From positions 1 to 15,200 of the forward strand of contig JAHKAT010000100.1 in assembly GCA_018825925.1 (NCBI GenBank): a DNA stretch of 15,200 nucleotides, read 5' to 3'. Each line of letters starts with the position of its first letter. Positions within the stretch are counted from its first letter, which is position 1. Shown one piece after another: positions 1 through 7,797 of this stretch. The stretch comes from Bacteroidota bacterium (GTDB lineage Bacteria > Bacteroidota > Bacteroidia > Flavobacteriales_D > Crocinitomicaceae). The translations under genes and the position numbers were made by a program. The notes beneath the pieces are model-generated. The model saw nothing but the letters and a program-made list of their open reading frames with translations, did not search any database and was not told where the DNA came from.

Positions 1-420
1 AGAATCAAATTTTATTAACCGATTTTGCTGCTCCTCTATTGTTTCAACCCAACTTCCAAGTAGCCCTACCTCAGGATTTGACTCCATGAACAAAAATTGC
101 TTTTCAAATCTTTGTGGATAGGCAATATCATCAGCATCCATGCGGGCAATGTAATCGCCCTTAGCGATTAATAATCCAAAATTAAGGCAATTTATGAGCC
201 CTTCATTTGACATGTTTTTATGGTAAACTATTCTTGTGTCATTGAATGATAAAATTATTTCTTCCGTTTTGTCTGTTGAACCGTCGTTTATTATTAGAAA
301 TTCAAAATCTGTGAATGTTTGATGGAGAATAGAATCTATGGCTTCAAACAAAAATTTATCTCCATTATATACCGACATTAAGACGGTTACTTTTGGAGGA
401 CTATATTCCTTTGTATTCAA
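1..420 (-). CDS. Family 2 glycosyltransferase, N-terminal part (cut by left edge)
   Basis: The readable 140 codons give a GT-A fold start. A first beta strand of the type VTVLMSVYNG is followed by INDGSTD, the nucleotide-sugar pocket, and then by ARMDADD, the metal-binding DxD region. This is standard for GT2 enzymes, which transfer a sugar from a nucleotide donor to a growing glycan at the cytoplasmic membrane face. The 3' part lies beyond base 1. No ATG or GTG precedes the first beta strand in frame. The best start is a TTG at 420-418, which makes the gene overlap the end of the upstream acyltransferase by 20 bases. The first in-frame ATG would delete the first strand. The gene is last in view of the polysaccharide operon. 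Donor and acceptor cannot be told from the sequence. Confidence 0.88.
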   Translation of the reverse strand, partial: MNTKEYSPPKVTVLMSVYNGDKFLFEAIDSILHQTFTDFEFLIINDGSTDKTEEIILSFNDTRIVYHKNMSNEGLINCLNFGLLIAKGDYIARMDADDIAYPQRFEKQFLFMESNPEVGLLGSWVETIEEQQNRLIKFDS

Positions 421-1468
421 ATTTAGATTTTAAAGAATTAATAGGCTTTTCAAGTATGTACCAGGATATTGAAGCCAATACAAATGTAATTACCGAAAAA
501 TAGACAAATCTTATATAGATGTTGTTGAACTCAGGAAAAAGAACAGATTCGGTGAAAGGAATTGTCAAATTGTGTTTTAAACTAAATAAATGTAGCCAAT
601 GGTTTAACGGATAGACAAAATAATGGAATATATAAATGGAATAGCTAATTTTTCCAATGTAAACTAAAATTCCATTTTTAAAGATGACATTGAATATTCT
701 ATTTTTAGAATGAATAAAATAAAATAATAGTGAAACACTTATCATAGATATTATGAAAATATTATCTACTAGTCGAAAATAAAAAAGTAATATAGATAAC
801 CCAATTAGAATTAGTAGTGATGCGTAAGTCTTTATTTGTTCTAGTGTTTTGTTCAGAAGGAAAATTGAAAGTAATGCGCCTAATAAAAATGAATCAAGAC
901 ATCCAATGATTAAATAGTTTGAAGGCCCGTTTAACCTGATGAGTTGATCTATATTTATCCTGAAACCTACAGAAAGCACAATTAGGGCTATGGCAAAACT
1001 AAGGAGGAATTTAGGGCGTAATAGAAAAACTAAAAATGGCCAAAACAAATAAAATTGCTCCTCGTTTGCTAAGCTCCAAAAATGAATCAGATAGCCATAG
1101 TTATTATCCTCAAATACAAATAAAAAGTTCTGGGTGTAGGTGAGAAAGTAAAATATATGAGATCTTACATCCTGAAAATCAACTAACCACAGAATGATAA
1201 TTGTTAAATAGTATATTGGGAAAATTCTAAGTAACCTCCGAATATAAAATGTTTTTATTTTATATGATGTACTTATTGAGGAGGATTCGTTTTTGTTTCT
1301 TATTAAAATGGTGGTAATCAAGAAACCACTCAAAACATAGAAAAAAATTACGCCAATTAATCCATTGTTAAACGTGTTTATCCAATGATTTTTTGGAATC
1401 CAGTGGTTTAGTAAAACCAAAAAAACGGCTATCGCTCTGGTAGAATCTAGTTGGGGTAAGTAAATCAA
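401..1468 (-). CDS. Acyltransferase 3 family membrane protein (OafA-like)
   Basis: The 355-residue protein is highly hydrophobic with about ten membrane segments. It carries acyltransferase-3 hallmarks: LDSTRAIAV at 8-15, the conserved histidine in LLNHW (H22), FYVLSGFLIT near 43-52, RRLLRIFPIYY at 78-87, and WSLANEEQFYLFWP at 131-144. Family members move acetyl or other acyl groups onto exported or lipid-linked sugars. Here the likely substrate is the polysaccharide made by this locus. The start appears to be TTG at 1468-1466, because no ATG or GTG lies between it and the in-frame stop 11 codons upstream, and the family N-terminus begins here. It follows the STELLO-like gene by 19 bases and overlaps the GT2 start. 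The family call is firm; the acyl group and target sugar are unknown. Confidence 0.9.
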   Translation of the reverse strand: MIYLPQLDSTRAIAVFLVLLNHWIPKNHWINTFNNGLIGVIFFYVLSGFLITTILIRNKNESSSISTSYKIKTFYIRRLLRIFPIYYLTIIILWLVDFQDVRSHIFYFLTYTQNFLFVFEDNNYGYLIHFWSLANEEQFYLFWPFLVFLLRPKFLLSFAIALIVLSVGFRINIDQLIRLNGPSNYLIIGCLDSFLLGALLSIFLLNKTLEQIKTYASLLILIGLSILLFYFRLVDNIFIISMISVSLLFYFIHSKNRIFNVIFKNGILVYIGKISYSIYIFHYFVYPLNHWLHLFSLKHNLTIPFTESVLFPEFNNIYIRFVYFSVITFVLASISWYILEKPINSLKSKFEYKGI

Positions 1469-1487
1469 ATATGTTTTTGAAAAAGAT

Positions 1488-2459
1488 CTAAATAAAGGCT
1501 TTTAGCCAAGTATTTAACAAGTTTATTTCGTCTTTATTCACGATGTTTTGTTCAGCTAAAGCAAAGTAGGATTGTTGAATATTCTGAATAATTGAATTTT
1601 CTGATGAAATGGTACCTTTGACAGTGTCTATTACCCTTTCAGTATGCAAATACATAGTCACCTCTGACTCAAAATCTCTCATATAATTATGTGCATTCCT
1701 ATCTTGAAAAACAGTCGCTTCAGTAAACCCAAGTTTATATCCAGCCTTCCACAAGATAGGTTGAGCAACCAACCCTCTTAATATATCTGTAAAACGAAAT
1801 GTCACAAATGCAGGCAGGTACAATAAAGGAAAAAGCTCCTTGCAAAATGCTGTGTTTTGGGAGTTGAACGGTGTTATGGTGTTTTCTCCAAGTACTATAG
1901 GGCTTCTTTTGTCAAAAGTACAAGGTGTATTATCAACCAGCCTATAAATGGCATCAACGTCTGGATCTCCATTTGCAAGTCCTTGCCAAACTCCTATTTT
2001 AGATTGTTGTTTTGAAATTGCATACTTCTTTTGATTCAGAACCTCGTTCAGAGGTAAGCCTCGAGGCCATATCTTTTGGGGCGTGAACTGCTCGTAAATA
2101 TTTACAAACCCATTGTCATTTTCAATTGTATCAAATTCGCCTTTGAACGCCGGAAAGTTCCAGTTTTCATAGGGTAGGTTGTCATCATCAGTATCTATGA
2201 TGATTTCTGCGCCATTTTCAATAGCCCATAAATACCCTAGCATTTTTCTACAATAATGATTGAATGGTAGATTTTTAAGAATGGGATAGTTCAATTTCTT
2301 TTGGTCTTCAACTCCTAGATAAACAACGTTGTCTAATTTCCACTCCTTTGGTGACTTTAAATCACCCACGACGACTAATTGATAGTCTGGTAAGGCAGCA
2401 AACTTTCTAATGGCTTCAGTAGGTGCGAAAATGGAGGTGATAACTATAAATTTTTTCAT
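1488..2459 (-). CDS. STELLO/DUF288-like glycosyltransferase
   Basis: The 323-residue protein matches the pattern I associate with the STELLO (DUF288) family: VVVGDLKSPKEW at 29-40, VEDQKKL at 50-56, and RKMLGYLWAIENGA at 71-84. The last is followed at once by IIIDTDDDNLP with D91-D93 as the likely metal and nucleotide-sugar site. STELLO proteins are best known from plant Golgi, where they support cellulose synthase assembly; bacterial relatives occur in surface-glycan loci. There is no signal peptide or membrane segment, so it probably acts in the cytoplasm. The ATG abuts the stop codon of the preceding SDR gene (TAA then ATG), which implies translational coupling. The family call rests on recalled motifs; the transferred sugar is unknown. 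Confidence 0.75.
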   Translation of the reverse strand: MKKFIVITSIFAPTEAIRKFAALPDYQLVVVGDLKSPKEWKLDNVVYLGVEDQKKLNYPILKNLPFNHYCRKMLGYLWAIENGAEIIIDTDDDNLPYENWNFPAFKGEFDTIENDNGFVNIYEQFTPQKIWPRGLPLNEVLNQKKYAISKQQSKIGVWQGLANGDPDVDAIYRLVDNTPCTFDKRSPIVLGENTITPFNSQNTAFCKELFPLLYLPAFVTFRFTDILRGLVAQPILWKAGYKLGFTEATVFQDRNAHNYMRDFESEVTMYLHTERVIDTVKGTISSENSIIQNIQQSYFALAEQNIVNKDEINLLNTWLKAFI

Positions 2460-3566
2460 TTAACTAAGATGTTCATTTTTCCACCAAGTTGCTGCTGATT
2501 TAACCCCTTGTTCAAGGCCTATGGAATATTTGAAACTTGAATTGGTATCCGGCATATATGTACTTTGATACAGTTTTAGCTCGAATTCGTTAGGGTAAAT
2601 TTTTACAGTGTGTGAAGTTTCTGCTTGATTAATATAAGAGTCATAATTAATCAACCCAAAGTTACTTGCCTTCAGAACATATTTTACTTTATTGTACATC
2701 TTTGAAGATGAGATGATTTCTGGAACAAGTCGTTTTGAATTTCTTAACCAATCGATTGTCGATCTTTTTAAGCTGGGCTTCCGTAATTCATCAAAGTCGA
2801 TTTTTAGTAAATCCAAAATCTCCTGAGGCATCATTTTCTCCAGTAATGTGTGCGTAATATTTAGTTGAATAGCGTGATTCTTGAAGTAATCCTCCCAAGA
2901 AATGGGTTCAGGATTTATCCCATATATGATCTTAGAATCAGTGTTTTCATCGAGTATTGTATATCTTATTAGTTCACATAAATCATCGACATGTATAGCA
3001 TGACAGACAGATTCACGCACACATGGTAGAATAACAGTACCTTGTTGAATCTTGCTAAAAGCGAGTTTGGACCAGTGCATGTATGGACCATAAACAATAC
3101 CCGCTCGAATAATTGTTATACTTTGATCTTTAAATTCGCTCAAAACCCTCTTCTCATTTTGAATTTTGACCTTAGTATACCAATCCTCCTCAGTTGAGTA
3201 CTCTTCATGGTTTGCATGAGTTAAACATGCAGGGTTGACAGCAATGCTACTTAATTCGATTATTTTCTTTATTGAGGCTGCTTTGCATGAAGTCAAAATT
3301 GAATTTATCAATCTGAAATTATTTTCCAGAGCATTGTTTTCTTCTTTAATTAGAGCGCAGTTTACTACATAGTCAACGTCGAGTAAAGCTTCAGTAAGTT
3401 TCGTCGGGTTTTGAAGATCAATGGATATATGATTAATGTCTTCTAACCGAGCCAGTCTTACACCCACATTTCGGGAGATTAATTTTACTGTATAACCTTT
3501 TTGGATTAGATGATGAGACAGCCTAGATCCAATTTCACCAGAACTTCCAAGTATTGCAATATTCAT
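2460..3566 (-). CDS. NAD(P)-dependent epimerase/dehydratase, extended SDR family
   Basis: The Rossmann start is MNIAILGSSGEIGSRL with the extended-SDR glycine motif GxxGxxG at 7-13. SS at 106-107 and Y130-xxx-K134 supply the catalytic Ser, Tyr and Lys. IIRAGIVYGPY at 152-162 is the usual substrate-side motif. Such enzymes epimerise, dehydrate or reduce nucleotide sugars. At 368 residues it is longer than the roughly 310-340 common in the family. The extra length lies in the last third, and the final YSIGLEQGVKSAATWWK resembles an ordinary epimerase C-terminus, so the extra part looks internal. The ATG directly follows the stop of the upstream oxidoreductase gene. With the neighbouring Gfo/Idh enzyme it may make an unusual sugar, but the exact reaction is not readable. 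Confidence 0.87.
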   Translation of the reverse strand: MNIAILGSSGEIGSRLSHHLIQKGYTVKLISRNVGVRLARLEDINHISIDLQNPTKLTEALLDVDYVVNCALIKEENNALENNFRLINSILTSCKAASIKKIIELSSIAVNPACLTHANHEEYSTEEDWYTKVKIQNEKRVLSEFKDQSITIIRAGIVYGPYMHWSKLAFSKIQQGTVILPCVRESVCHAIHVDDLCELIRYTILDENTDSKIIYGINPEPISWEDYFKNHAIQLNITHTLLEKMMPQEILDLLKIDFDELRKPSLKRSTIDWLRNSKRLVPEIISSSKMYNKVKYVLKASNFGLINYDSYINQAETSHTVKIYPNEFELKLYQSTYMPDTNSSFKYSIGLEQGVKSAATWWKNEHLS

Positions 3567-4571
3567 TTATTTTCCAAAATTATTATTTAGTTGTGTCCTA
3601 ATACCATAGCAATCATTGATTATTTCAGATACCTTAATTGCATTTTGACGTGAAGAAATTTTTTCATCTTTTCCATTTACTTGATTAAAAAATTCCTGCC
3701 ATTGACTTGAGCAAGGACTCGATGTTGTTTCAAAATTTTCTATTCGACTATTTATATTTTTCTTAAAGTCAATATTTTGAACTTGGCCATTTAACTTTAA
3801 AATGTGAATAGAGTTTGGGTTGTTGAAACCTAAAGTAACCGTTGCACGATCAAAAAAGACTTGTACATAATTGCCCATAAAGCTTGTCCAGCTTAAATCT
3901 ATTTTAATGTTAATATCTTCTTGAGTAATCAATTTAATGCTAGAGTTTACCTCTATGCCACCTTCAGAATCATCTCTGTACGATAACACTTTGAGATCTT
4001 TAAACAAGAGCATGCATAGGTCGATAAAGTGCGAACCGTAATCCATTGTAATTCCACCTCCGCTCAGTGATTTTGTGATAATAGATTTGGGGAGCGATGT
4101 ACCTGCCGGCCAACCACCATTCATCTTAACAAAATTCACATGCCCATATTGTTTTAATTCAATAGCGTGTTTCAAAAACTGAATTGAATTTGAAAAACGT
4201 CTATAATAACCTACTTGTATAACTTTGTTGTATTTTAATACTGAAGTTTTGAATGAATCATTTATTTCAGAATCATTTGTAAATATTGGTTTTTCGCAAA
4301 AAATGTGTACCTCATTTGACATGAGTGTTTTTAACGTTTCAAGGTGCAAAGCTGATGGGTTCGAAATTAGAAATATATCATTTTTTTCAATTTCAATTTC
4401 GCCCAAACTTTTAGATAATTTTGTTCCTTTTAAATTTTCCTGTTTGATGAAATTTTTAACATTATCAATGTTCGGGTCAATAATGTTTTTGAATTCATGA
4501 TTCATTTTCTTTAATACTGGATAGTGAAAAGTAGTAAATATATTACCACATCCAATTACATTAATTTTCAT
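3567..4571 (-). CDS. Gfo/Idh/MocA family oxidoreductase
   Basis: The 334-residue protein starts with a Rossmann fold, MKINVIGCGNIF, where GxGxxG is slightly altered. It has the family signature CEKP at 92-95 (the catalytic-type lysine is K94) and the C-terminal domain motif GGGITMDYGSHFIDL at 171-185 with H181. Members oxidise or reduce sugars or sugar nucleotides with NAD(P). In glycan loci they often act on nucleotide-sugar intermediates such as 3-keto sugars. The ATG overlaps the upstream methyltransferase stop in an ATGA arrangement at 4571-4568, and its own stop abuts the SDR start, so all three are probably made in step. Family is certain; substrate unknown. Confidence 0.9.
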   Translation of the reverse strand: MKINVIGCGNIFTTFHYPVLKKMNHEFKNIIDPNIDNVKNFIKQENLKGTKLSKSLGEIEIEKNDIFLISNPSALHLETLKTLMSNEVHIFCEKPIFTNDSEINDSFKTSVLKYNKVIQVGYYRRFSNSIQFLKHAIELKQYGHVNFVKMNGGWPAGTSLPKSIITKSLSGGGITMDYGSHFIDLCMLLFKDLKVLSYRDDSEGGIEVNSSIKLITQEDINIKIDLSWTSFMGNYVQVFFDRATVTLGFNNPNSIHILKLNGQVQNIDFKKNINSRIENFETTSSPCSSQWQEFFNQVNGKDEKISSRQNAIKVSEIINDCYGIRTQLNNNFGK

Positions 4572-5260
4572 AAAATAAAATTCTCAGGTTCGACTAGGTT
4601 TAAGATTTCAACTCTATTTTTCTCCAAAATTTCGTAATCCCATGCTGACAGATTTGAGATACTTAAATTGAGCGGGTTTTTGTTTCTCCCGAAACGAATT
4701 ATACCCAAACCACAATCTGCGTTAATTACTTCGCATATTAAATCTTCTCTAGTTCTATAGTGTGCAATTGTCTTCCAAACATCTCCAAGCCATACACCAT
4801 CCCAGTTTGGAATATTTCTTGAAACCATTTCGCTATATGATGAAGCTGGGGAGGCTTGAACTTCAGTGGTTGGATTACAGTCATGAAGTATAATAATACC
4901 ATTAGGATCAAGAGTTTGAAGGCAATTGTTAACATCTTTCATGGTTTGTTCATGGGTATGGAGCCCATCAATAAAAACTAACTGAGGTTTTTGCTTATTA
5001 AGCACGTCCATGTTTTGCTCGAAAAATTGATCGCTTGTAACTTGAAAGTATTCATCAAATGAATTAAAAAAATATTTTTTTAATTTTTTAATAAAAGTAT
5101 CCTGCCTAACCTCCCAAGGTATTCTAAAGTCCGGATCCACTGCAAATTTTCTTTTGCATTTTATATTTAGGAAACACTTCCCGTAGAATACACCAATTTC
5201 GAGATAAGTTTGGAATTTCTTATCTTTAATTAGGGTATTGATTAATTCTATTCTAGTCAT
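4568..5260 (-). CDS. Class I SAM-dependent methyltransferase
   Basis: The 230-residue protein has a SAM-binding motif YLEIGVFYGKC near 19-29, an acidic VDPD after strand 2 at 41-44, and LVFIDGLHTHEQTMKD at 94-109. The last is typical of the Methyltransf_24/CmcI-like group, whose members methylate small molecules and sugars. GIIILHDCNP at 121-130 follows. There is no membrane segment. It overlaps both neighbours by ATGA junctions (5260-5257 and 4571-4568), a strong sign of coupling. A methylase next to a Wzt with a C-terminal binding domain recalls O-antigen systems in which terminal methylation stops chain growth and marks it for export. Here that is only inference, since no WbdD-type kinase fusion is seen. 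It could instead O-methylate an internal sugar. Confidence 0.82.
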   Translation of the reverse strand: MTRIELINTLIKDKKFQTYLEIGVFYGKCFLNIKCKRKFAVDPDFRIPWEVRQDTFIKKLKKYFFNSFDEYFQVTSDQFFEQNMDVLNKQKPQLVFIDGLHTHEQTMKDVNNCLQTLDPNGIIILHDCNPTTEVQASPASSYSEMVSRNIPNWDGVWLGDVWKTIAHYRTREDLICEVINADCGLGIIRFGRNKNPLNLSISNLSAWDYEILEKNRVEILNLVEPENFIL

Positions 5261-6216
5261 ATATCGAGTTGTGATAGTTTTATGGGATGAATGTAGAGTT
5301 CATTTTCATTAAATGTAGAGTTTAGTTCGTCTAAACTAGAAATCGGGTTGGGAAATCTTAATTTGAATTCTGAACTGGATTTATTTTGTTTGGGATTGAA
5401 ATGACTTCCTTTCCAAACTTTATCCCAATAAGTAGTTCCAGTCCAGTTTATATCTTCTTCAAAAACAACTTTTTCATGAGAGCTTAGAACTGCAAGGGGA
5501 ATTGCAAACTCTACCCAAAGTCTTGATTGGCGGGTGATTTCACATATTCGTGAAAACTCAAGAAAATTATCCTTTGATACAATGAATATATCGGAGTATG
5601 AAGCTAAAAGAGGATATTGTTCGTTTTTGAAAAACTGTTTAAAATATATCTTTATTGATTGCTTGAATTTTGAATGGACAAGTTTTGTTTCACCAAAAAC
5701 ATGTTTAAACTTGATTTTTTTATTTGGGAACAGGTTGTGTTTTTTTAGCTTTTCTTTATAGTCTTGTAAGTTTGGAATATGACTATGTATATCAGGCACA
5801 TGATGTAAAAGGATATCTTGCATTTTCATTGCATTAATTGCAGGTATTGAGTTCGCATATTCTAGGGACATGTTTTGAGCAAAACCCCATGACCAAGGAA
5901 TAAAACCATCGCTTTGCTTTACCCTGAATATTTCATGAACGGAGAATTCGTTAATCTCAGGATTAAGTATTACATCATCACCTATGAATAAAAAATTATC
6001 GCAATCAAGTTTGTTTAGTACATGTGCTGCTTGAGGGATGTAACCTTGGAAATAAAATGAAGTTTCAAAAACTGGAATTACATTTGGCCGATCACCATCG
6101 TAAAATGGCACAAGGTGGTAGATTTTACTAAATCGACTCCCATATAGTTCGTCAATAATTGGAATGTTCCTATCGAAACGGTGATTATAAATTATTACAA
6201 GAGTAGTTTTATTCAT
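5257..6216 (-). CDS. Unrecognised protein in glycan operon, possibly a GT-A-like glycosyltransferase
   Basis: I do not recognise this 319-residue family. It begins with a hydrophobic strand (TTLVIIYNHRFDRNIP) and has DNFLFIGDDVILNP at 73-86. A beta strand ending in paired aspartates (D80-D81) like this is where GT-A enzymes carry a DxD-type motif. A basic, aromatic stretch lies near 165-200. No signal peptide or clear membrane segment is visible. The gene starts 3 bases after the wzt stop and overlaps the methyltransferase start by ATGA, so it belongs to the operon. A transferase acting on the exported glycan is the simplest guess from context, but the sequence does not prove it. Confidence 0.55.
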   Translation of the reverse strand: MNKTTLVIIYNHRFDRNIPIIDELYGSRFSKIYHLVPFYDGDRPNVIPVFETSFYFQGYIPQAAHVLNKLDCDNFLFIGDDVILNPEINEFSVHEIFRVKQSDGFIPWSWGFAQNMSLEYANSIPAINAMKMQDILLHHVPDIHSHIPNLQDYKEKLKKHNLFPNKKIKFKHVFGETKLVHSKFKQSIKIYFKQFFKNEQYPLLASYSDIFIVSKDNFLEFSRICEITRQSRLWVEFAIPLAVLSSHEKVVFEEDINWTGTTYWDKVWKGSHFNPKQNKSSSEFKLRFPNPISSLDELNSTFNENELYIHPIKLSQLDI

Positions 6217-6219
6217 TTT

Positions 6220-7470
6220 CTAAAAAAAAACATTGGCTTCTGGATAAATAAAACCAGAGGATACGCCCTGGTGATGTCCGAAATGTTTACCCTTTATATC
6301 AAATTCTGAAACGCTGAACTCCCCAAAAAATTCTAAAAAATCAAGAGTTTGGTTTAAACTTCTAACTCCTAAACTAAAGAAGTATTTCCCCGGCACCAAA
6401 ATAGGAGATGTGAATTCGATATTTGTAGATAGATTTTTATTTTCGAATTTATACCTTTCATGACTCTCAAATGTAAAAATTCGATTACCTCCTTCTGAAT
6501 CAACACCAACGCCAATTTCTATTTCTTCAATTGATGGATCAATCTGTTCACAGGATATACTAATTGTTAAGTTTTCTTTCCAAAAAAATGTTTCGTTATG
6601 TTTTAATTTTAAAATTTTCACACGTTTACCATGGTCTTGATGTACTCTTTTCCCTGATATCGAATTATTTTTTGTTGTGTTGATGTTGTTTTTTAGGTAT
6701 CTATGGAGCGTATCCTTTTTGCTTGTTAATGGAGTGAGCAATCCATTTTCTAGCAAAATTATATTTTCACACAGCGACTCAACAGCCGCCATATTATGAC
6801 TCACAAACAATACCGTCCTCCCTTCACCACTCACATCCTTCATCTTCCCCAAACACTTCTTCTGAAATTCTGCATCACCAACTGCTAATACTTCATCGAC
6901 TATTAAAATCTCAGGTTCCAAATGTGCAGCTACGGCGAAGGCTAGTCGAACGTACATACCACTAGAGTATCTTTTAACTGGTGTGTCTATGTATTTTTCT
7001 ACGCCAGAGAAGGCGACGATTTCGTCGAACTTGGAGCGGATTTCGGTTTTGGTCATGCCGAGAATGGCGCCGTTGAGAAAGATGTTTTCGCGTCCGGTTA
7101 GTTCTGGGTGAAAACCTGTGCCGACCTCAAGGAGCGAGGCTATTCGACCTTTAACGTTGATTTGTCCGGTGGTTGGTGACGTTACTTTGGATAGTATCTT
7201 CAGTAAAGTACTTTTCCCCGCACCATTTCGCCCGATGATGCCGAGAACTTCACCTTGTTTCACTTCGAAGTTGATGTCTTTCAAAGCCCAAACGTATTCC
7301 GAATCATCGGCAGTGTCGCGGTTGTTGACGCCGGTGATTTTGGCATATGGATCTTCCAGACCGCGTACTTTGTGGAACCAGCGATTGATGTCGTGCATCA
7401 GGGTTCCAGTGCTAACCTGGCCGAGGCGGTACTGTTTCGAAAGATTTTCTACTTTAATTACAGTCGACAT
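6220..7470 (-). CDS. wzt: O-antigen/polysaccharide ABC exporter, ATP-binding subunit with C-terminal substrate domain (Wzt-like)
   Basis: The nucleotide-binding domain has Walker A GRNGAGKST at 80-88, the signature YSSGM at 168-172, Walker B EILIVDE at 187-193 and switch histidine H225. The family stretch LLEVGTGFHPELTGRENI at 113-130 is typical of polysaccharide exporters. At 416 residues it is longer than short KpsT-type ATPases. Residues from about 275 form an extra beta-rich domain that fits Wzt_C, the part that binds the finished glycan in O8/O9a-type systems. With the permease at 8481-9329 it should move lipid-linked glycan across the inner membrane. Oddities: about 1 kb of non-core DNA separates it from wzm, a hexamer array ends two bases before its ATG, and base composition drops sharply between the ATPase and C-terminal parts. 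Confidence 0.93.
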   Translation of the reverse strand: MSTVIKVENLSKQYRLGQVSTGTLMHDINRWFHKVRGLEDPYAKITGVNNRDTADDSEYVWALKDINFEVKQGEVLGIIGRNGAGKSTLLKILSKVTSPTTGQINVKGRIASLLEVGTGFHPELTGRENIFLNGAILGMTKTEIRSKFDEIVAFSGVEKYIDTPVKRYSSGMYVRLAFAVAAHLEPEILIVDEVLAVGDAEFQKKCLGKMKDVSGEGRTVLFVSHNMAAVESLCENIILLENGLLTPLTSKKDTLHRYLKNNINTTKNNSISGKRVHQDHGKRVKILKLKHNETFFWKENLTISISCEQIDPSIEEIEIGVGVDSEGGNRIFTFESHERYKFENKNLSTNIEFTSPILVPGKYFFSLGVRSLNQTLDFLEFFGEFSVSEFDIKGKHFGHHQGVSSGFIYPEANVFF

Positions 7471-7472
7471 GG

Positions 7473-7498
7473 GGTTGAGGTTAAGGTTAAGGATGAGG
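7473..7498 (+). repeat. Hexamer array, left end of island (4 units)
   Basis: On the plus strand the units are GGTTGA, GGTTAA, GGTTAA, GGATGA, followed by GG. The array ends two bases from the wzt start codon, in the 5' leader of wzt on the minus strand, where a ribosome-binding site would normally lie. It is inverted relative to the 10-unit array at 8420-8479. Confidence 0.85.
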
Positions 7499-7536
7499 CG
7501 TGTCCGCTCCGTCTTCGCTGCGCTGCGCGGGACAGG
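7497..7536 (+). repeat. Structured motif, left copy (GGCGTGTCCGC...GGACAGG)
   Basis: GGCGTGTCCGC at 7497-7507 and GGACAGG at 7530-7536 flank 22 bases. TGTCC can pair with GGACA to close a hairpin. The same two blocks, 20 bases apart, recur inverted at 8299-8336. The blocks are conserved while the loop differs, which suggests selection on the paired arms or a shared origin. Confidence 0.7.
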
Positions 7537-7537
7537 T

Positions 7538-7556
7538 CTTGTCGAATGACGACAAG
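7538..7556. repeat. Perfect 7-bp hairpin within the wzm-wzt island
   Basis: CTTGTCG, loop AATGA, CGACAAG. On the minus strand no T-run follows the stem, so it does not look like a terminator. It could be part of a larger RNA fold with the adjoining motif at 7497-7536. A second small hairpin, CTTCA-ccgc-TGAAG, lies at 7667-7680. Confidence 0.6.
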
Positions 7557-7797
7557 AAAAACAGCACCGCTTAAATACTGCTGACGGATCGAGGTTAAGC
7601 TTGAGGGCTGCACGCCTATCGGCGGGTTGAGTTTCTCGACTTCGCTGTGGCTTCGGGTGGTAATTCCTTCACCGCTGAAGCTACGAATGGCATTTGGGTG
7701 CGTTAGCTGTACGCTATATGTTGTCTGGCCTTTGGCGGACAAGGGAAAAGCATAATAGTTGCTGTTTGCAACTTTGAAGTTTCTTAACAGTTTTGGG
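7557..7797. other. Non-coding spacer 3' of the S23/IVP gene
   Basis: With the repeats to its left, this makes about 327 bases without a credible gene between the S23 stop and wzt. It contains scraps of hexamer-like sequence (around 7590-7606 and 7624-7628), the block CTATCGGCGGG at 7616-7626 that recurs directly at 8288-8298, and a small hairpin at 7667-7680. An open frame on the minus strand spans it, but its composition and its overlap with both real genes argue against coding. Confidence 0.6.

Noticed and set aside
4225..4500. 91-codon plus-strand open frame
   Set aside because: Antisense to the conserved Rossmann part of the Gfo/Idh oxidoreductase, with no domain of its own.
7538..7556. 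Hairpin CTTGTCG...CGACAAG as a terminator before wzt
   Set aside because: On the transcribed minus strand the T-run precedes rather than follows the stem, so it lacks the terminator pattern.
7118..7584. Open frames on the plus strand opposite the start of wzt
   Set aside because: They are antisense to the conserved Wzt ATPase domain and carry no recognisable domain; shadow frames in the GC-richer part of wzt.
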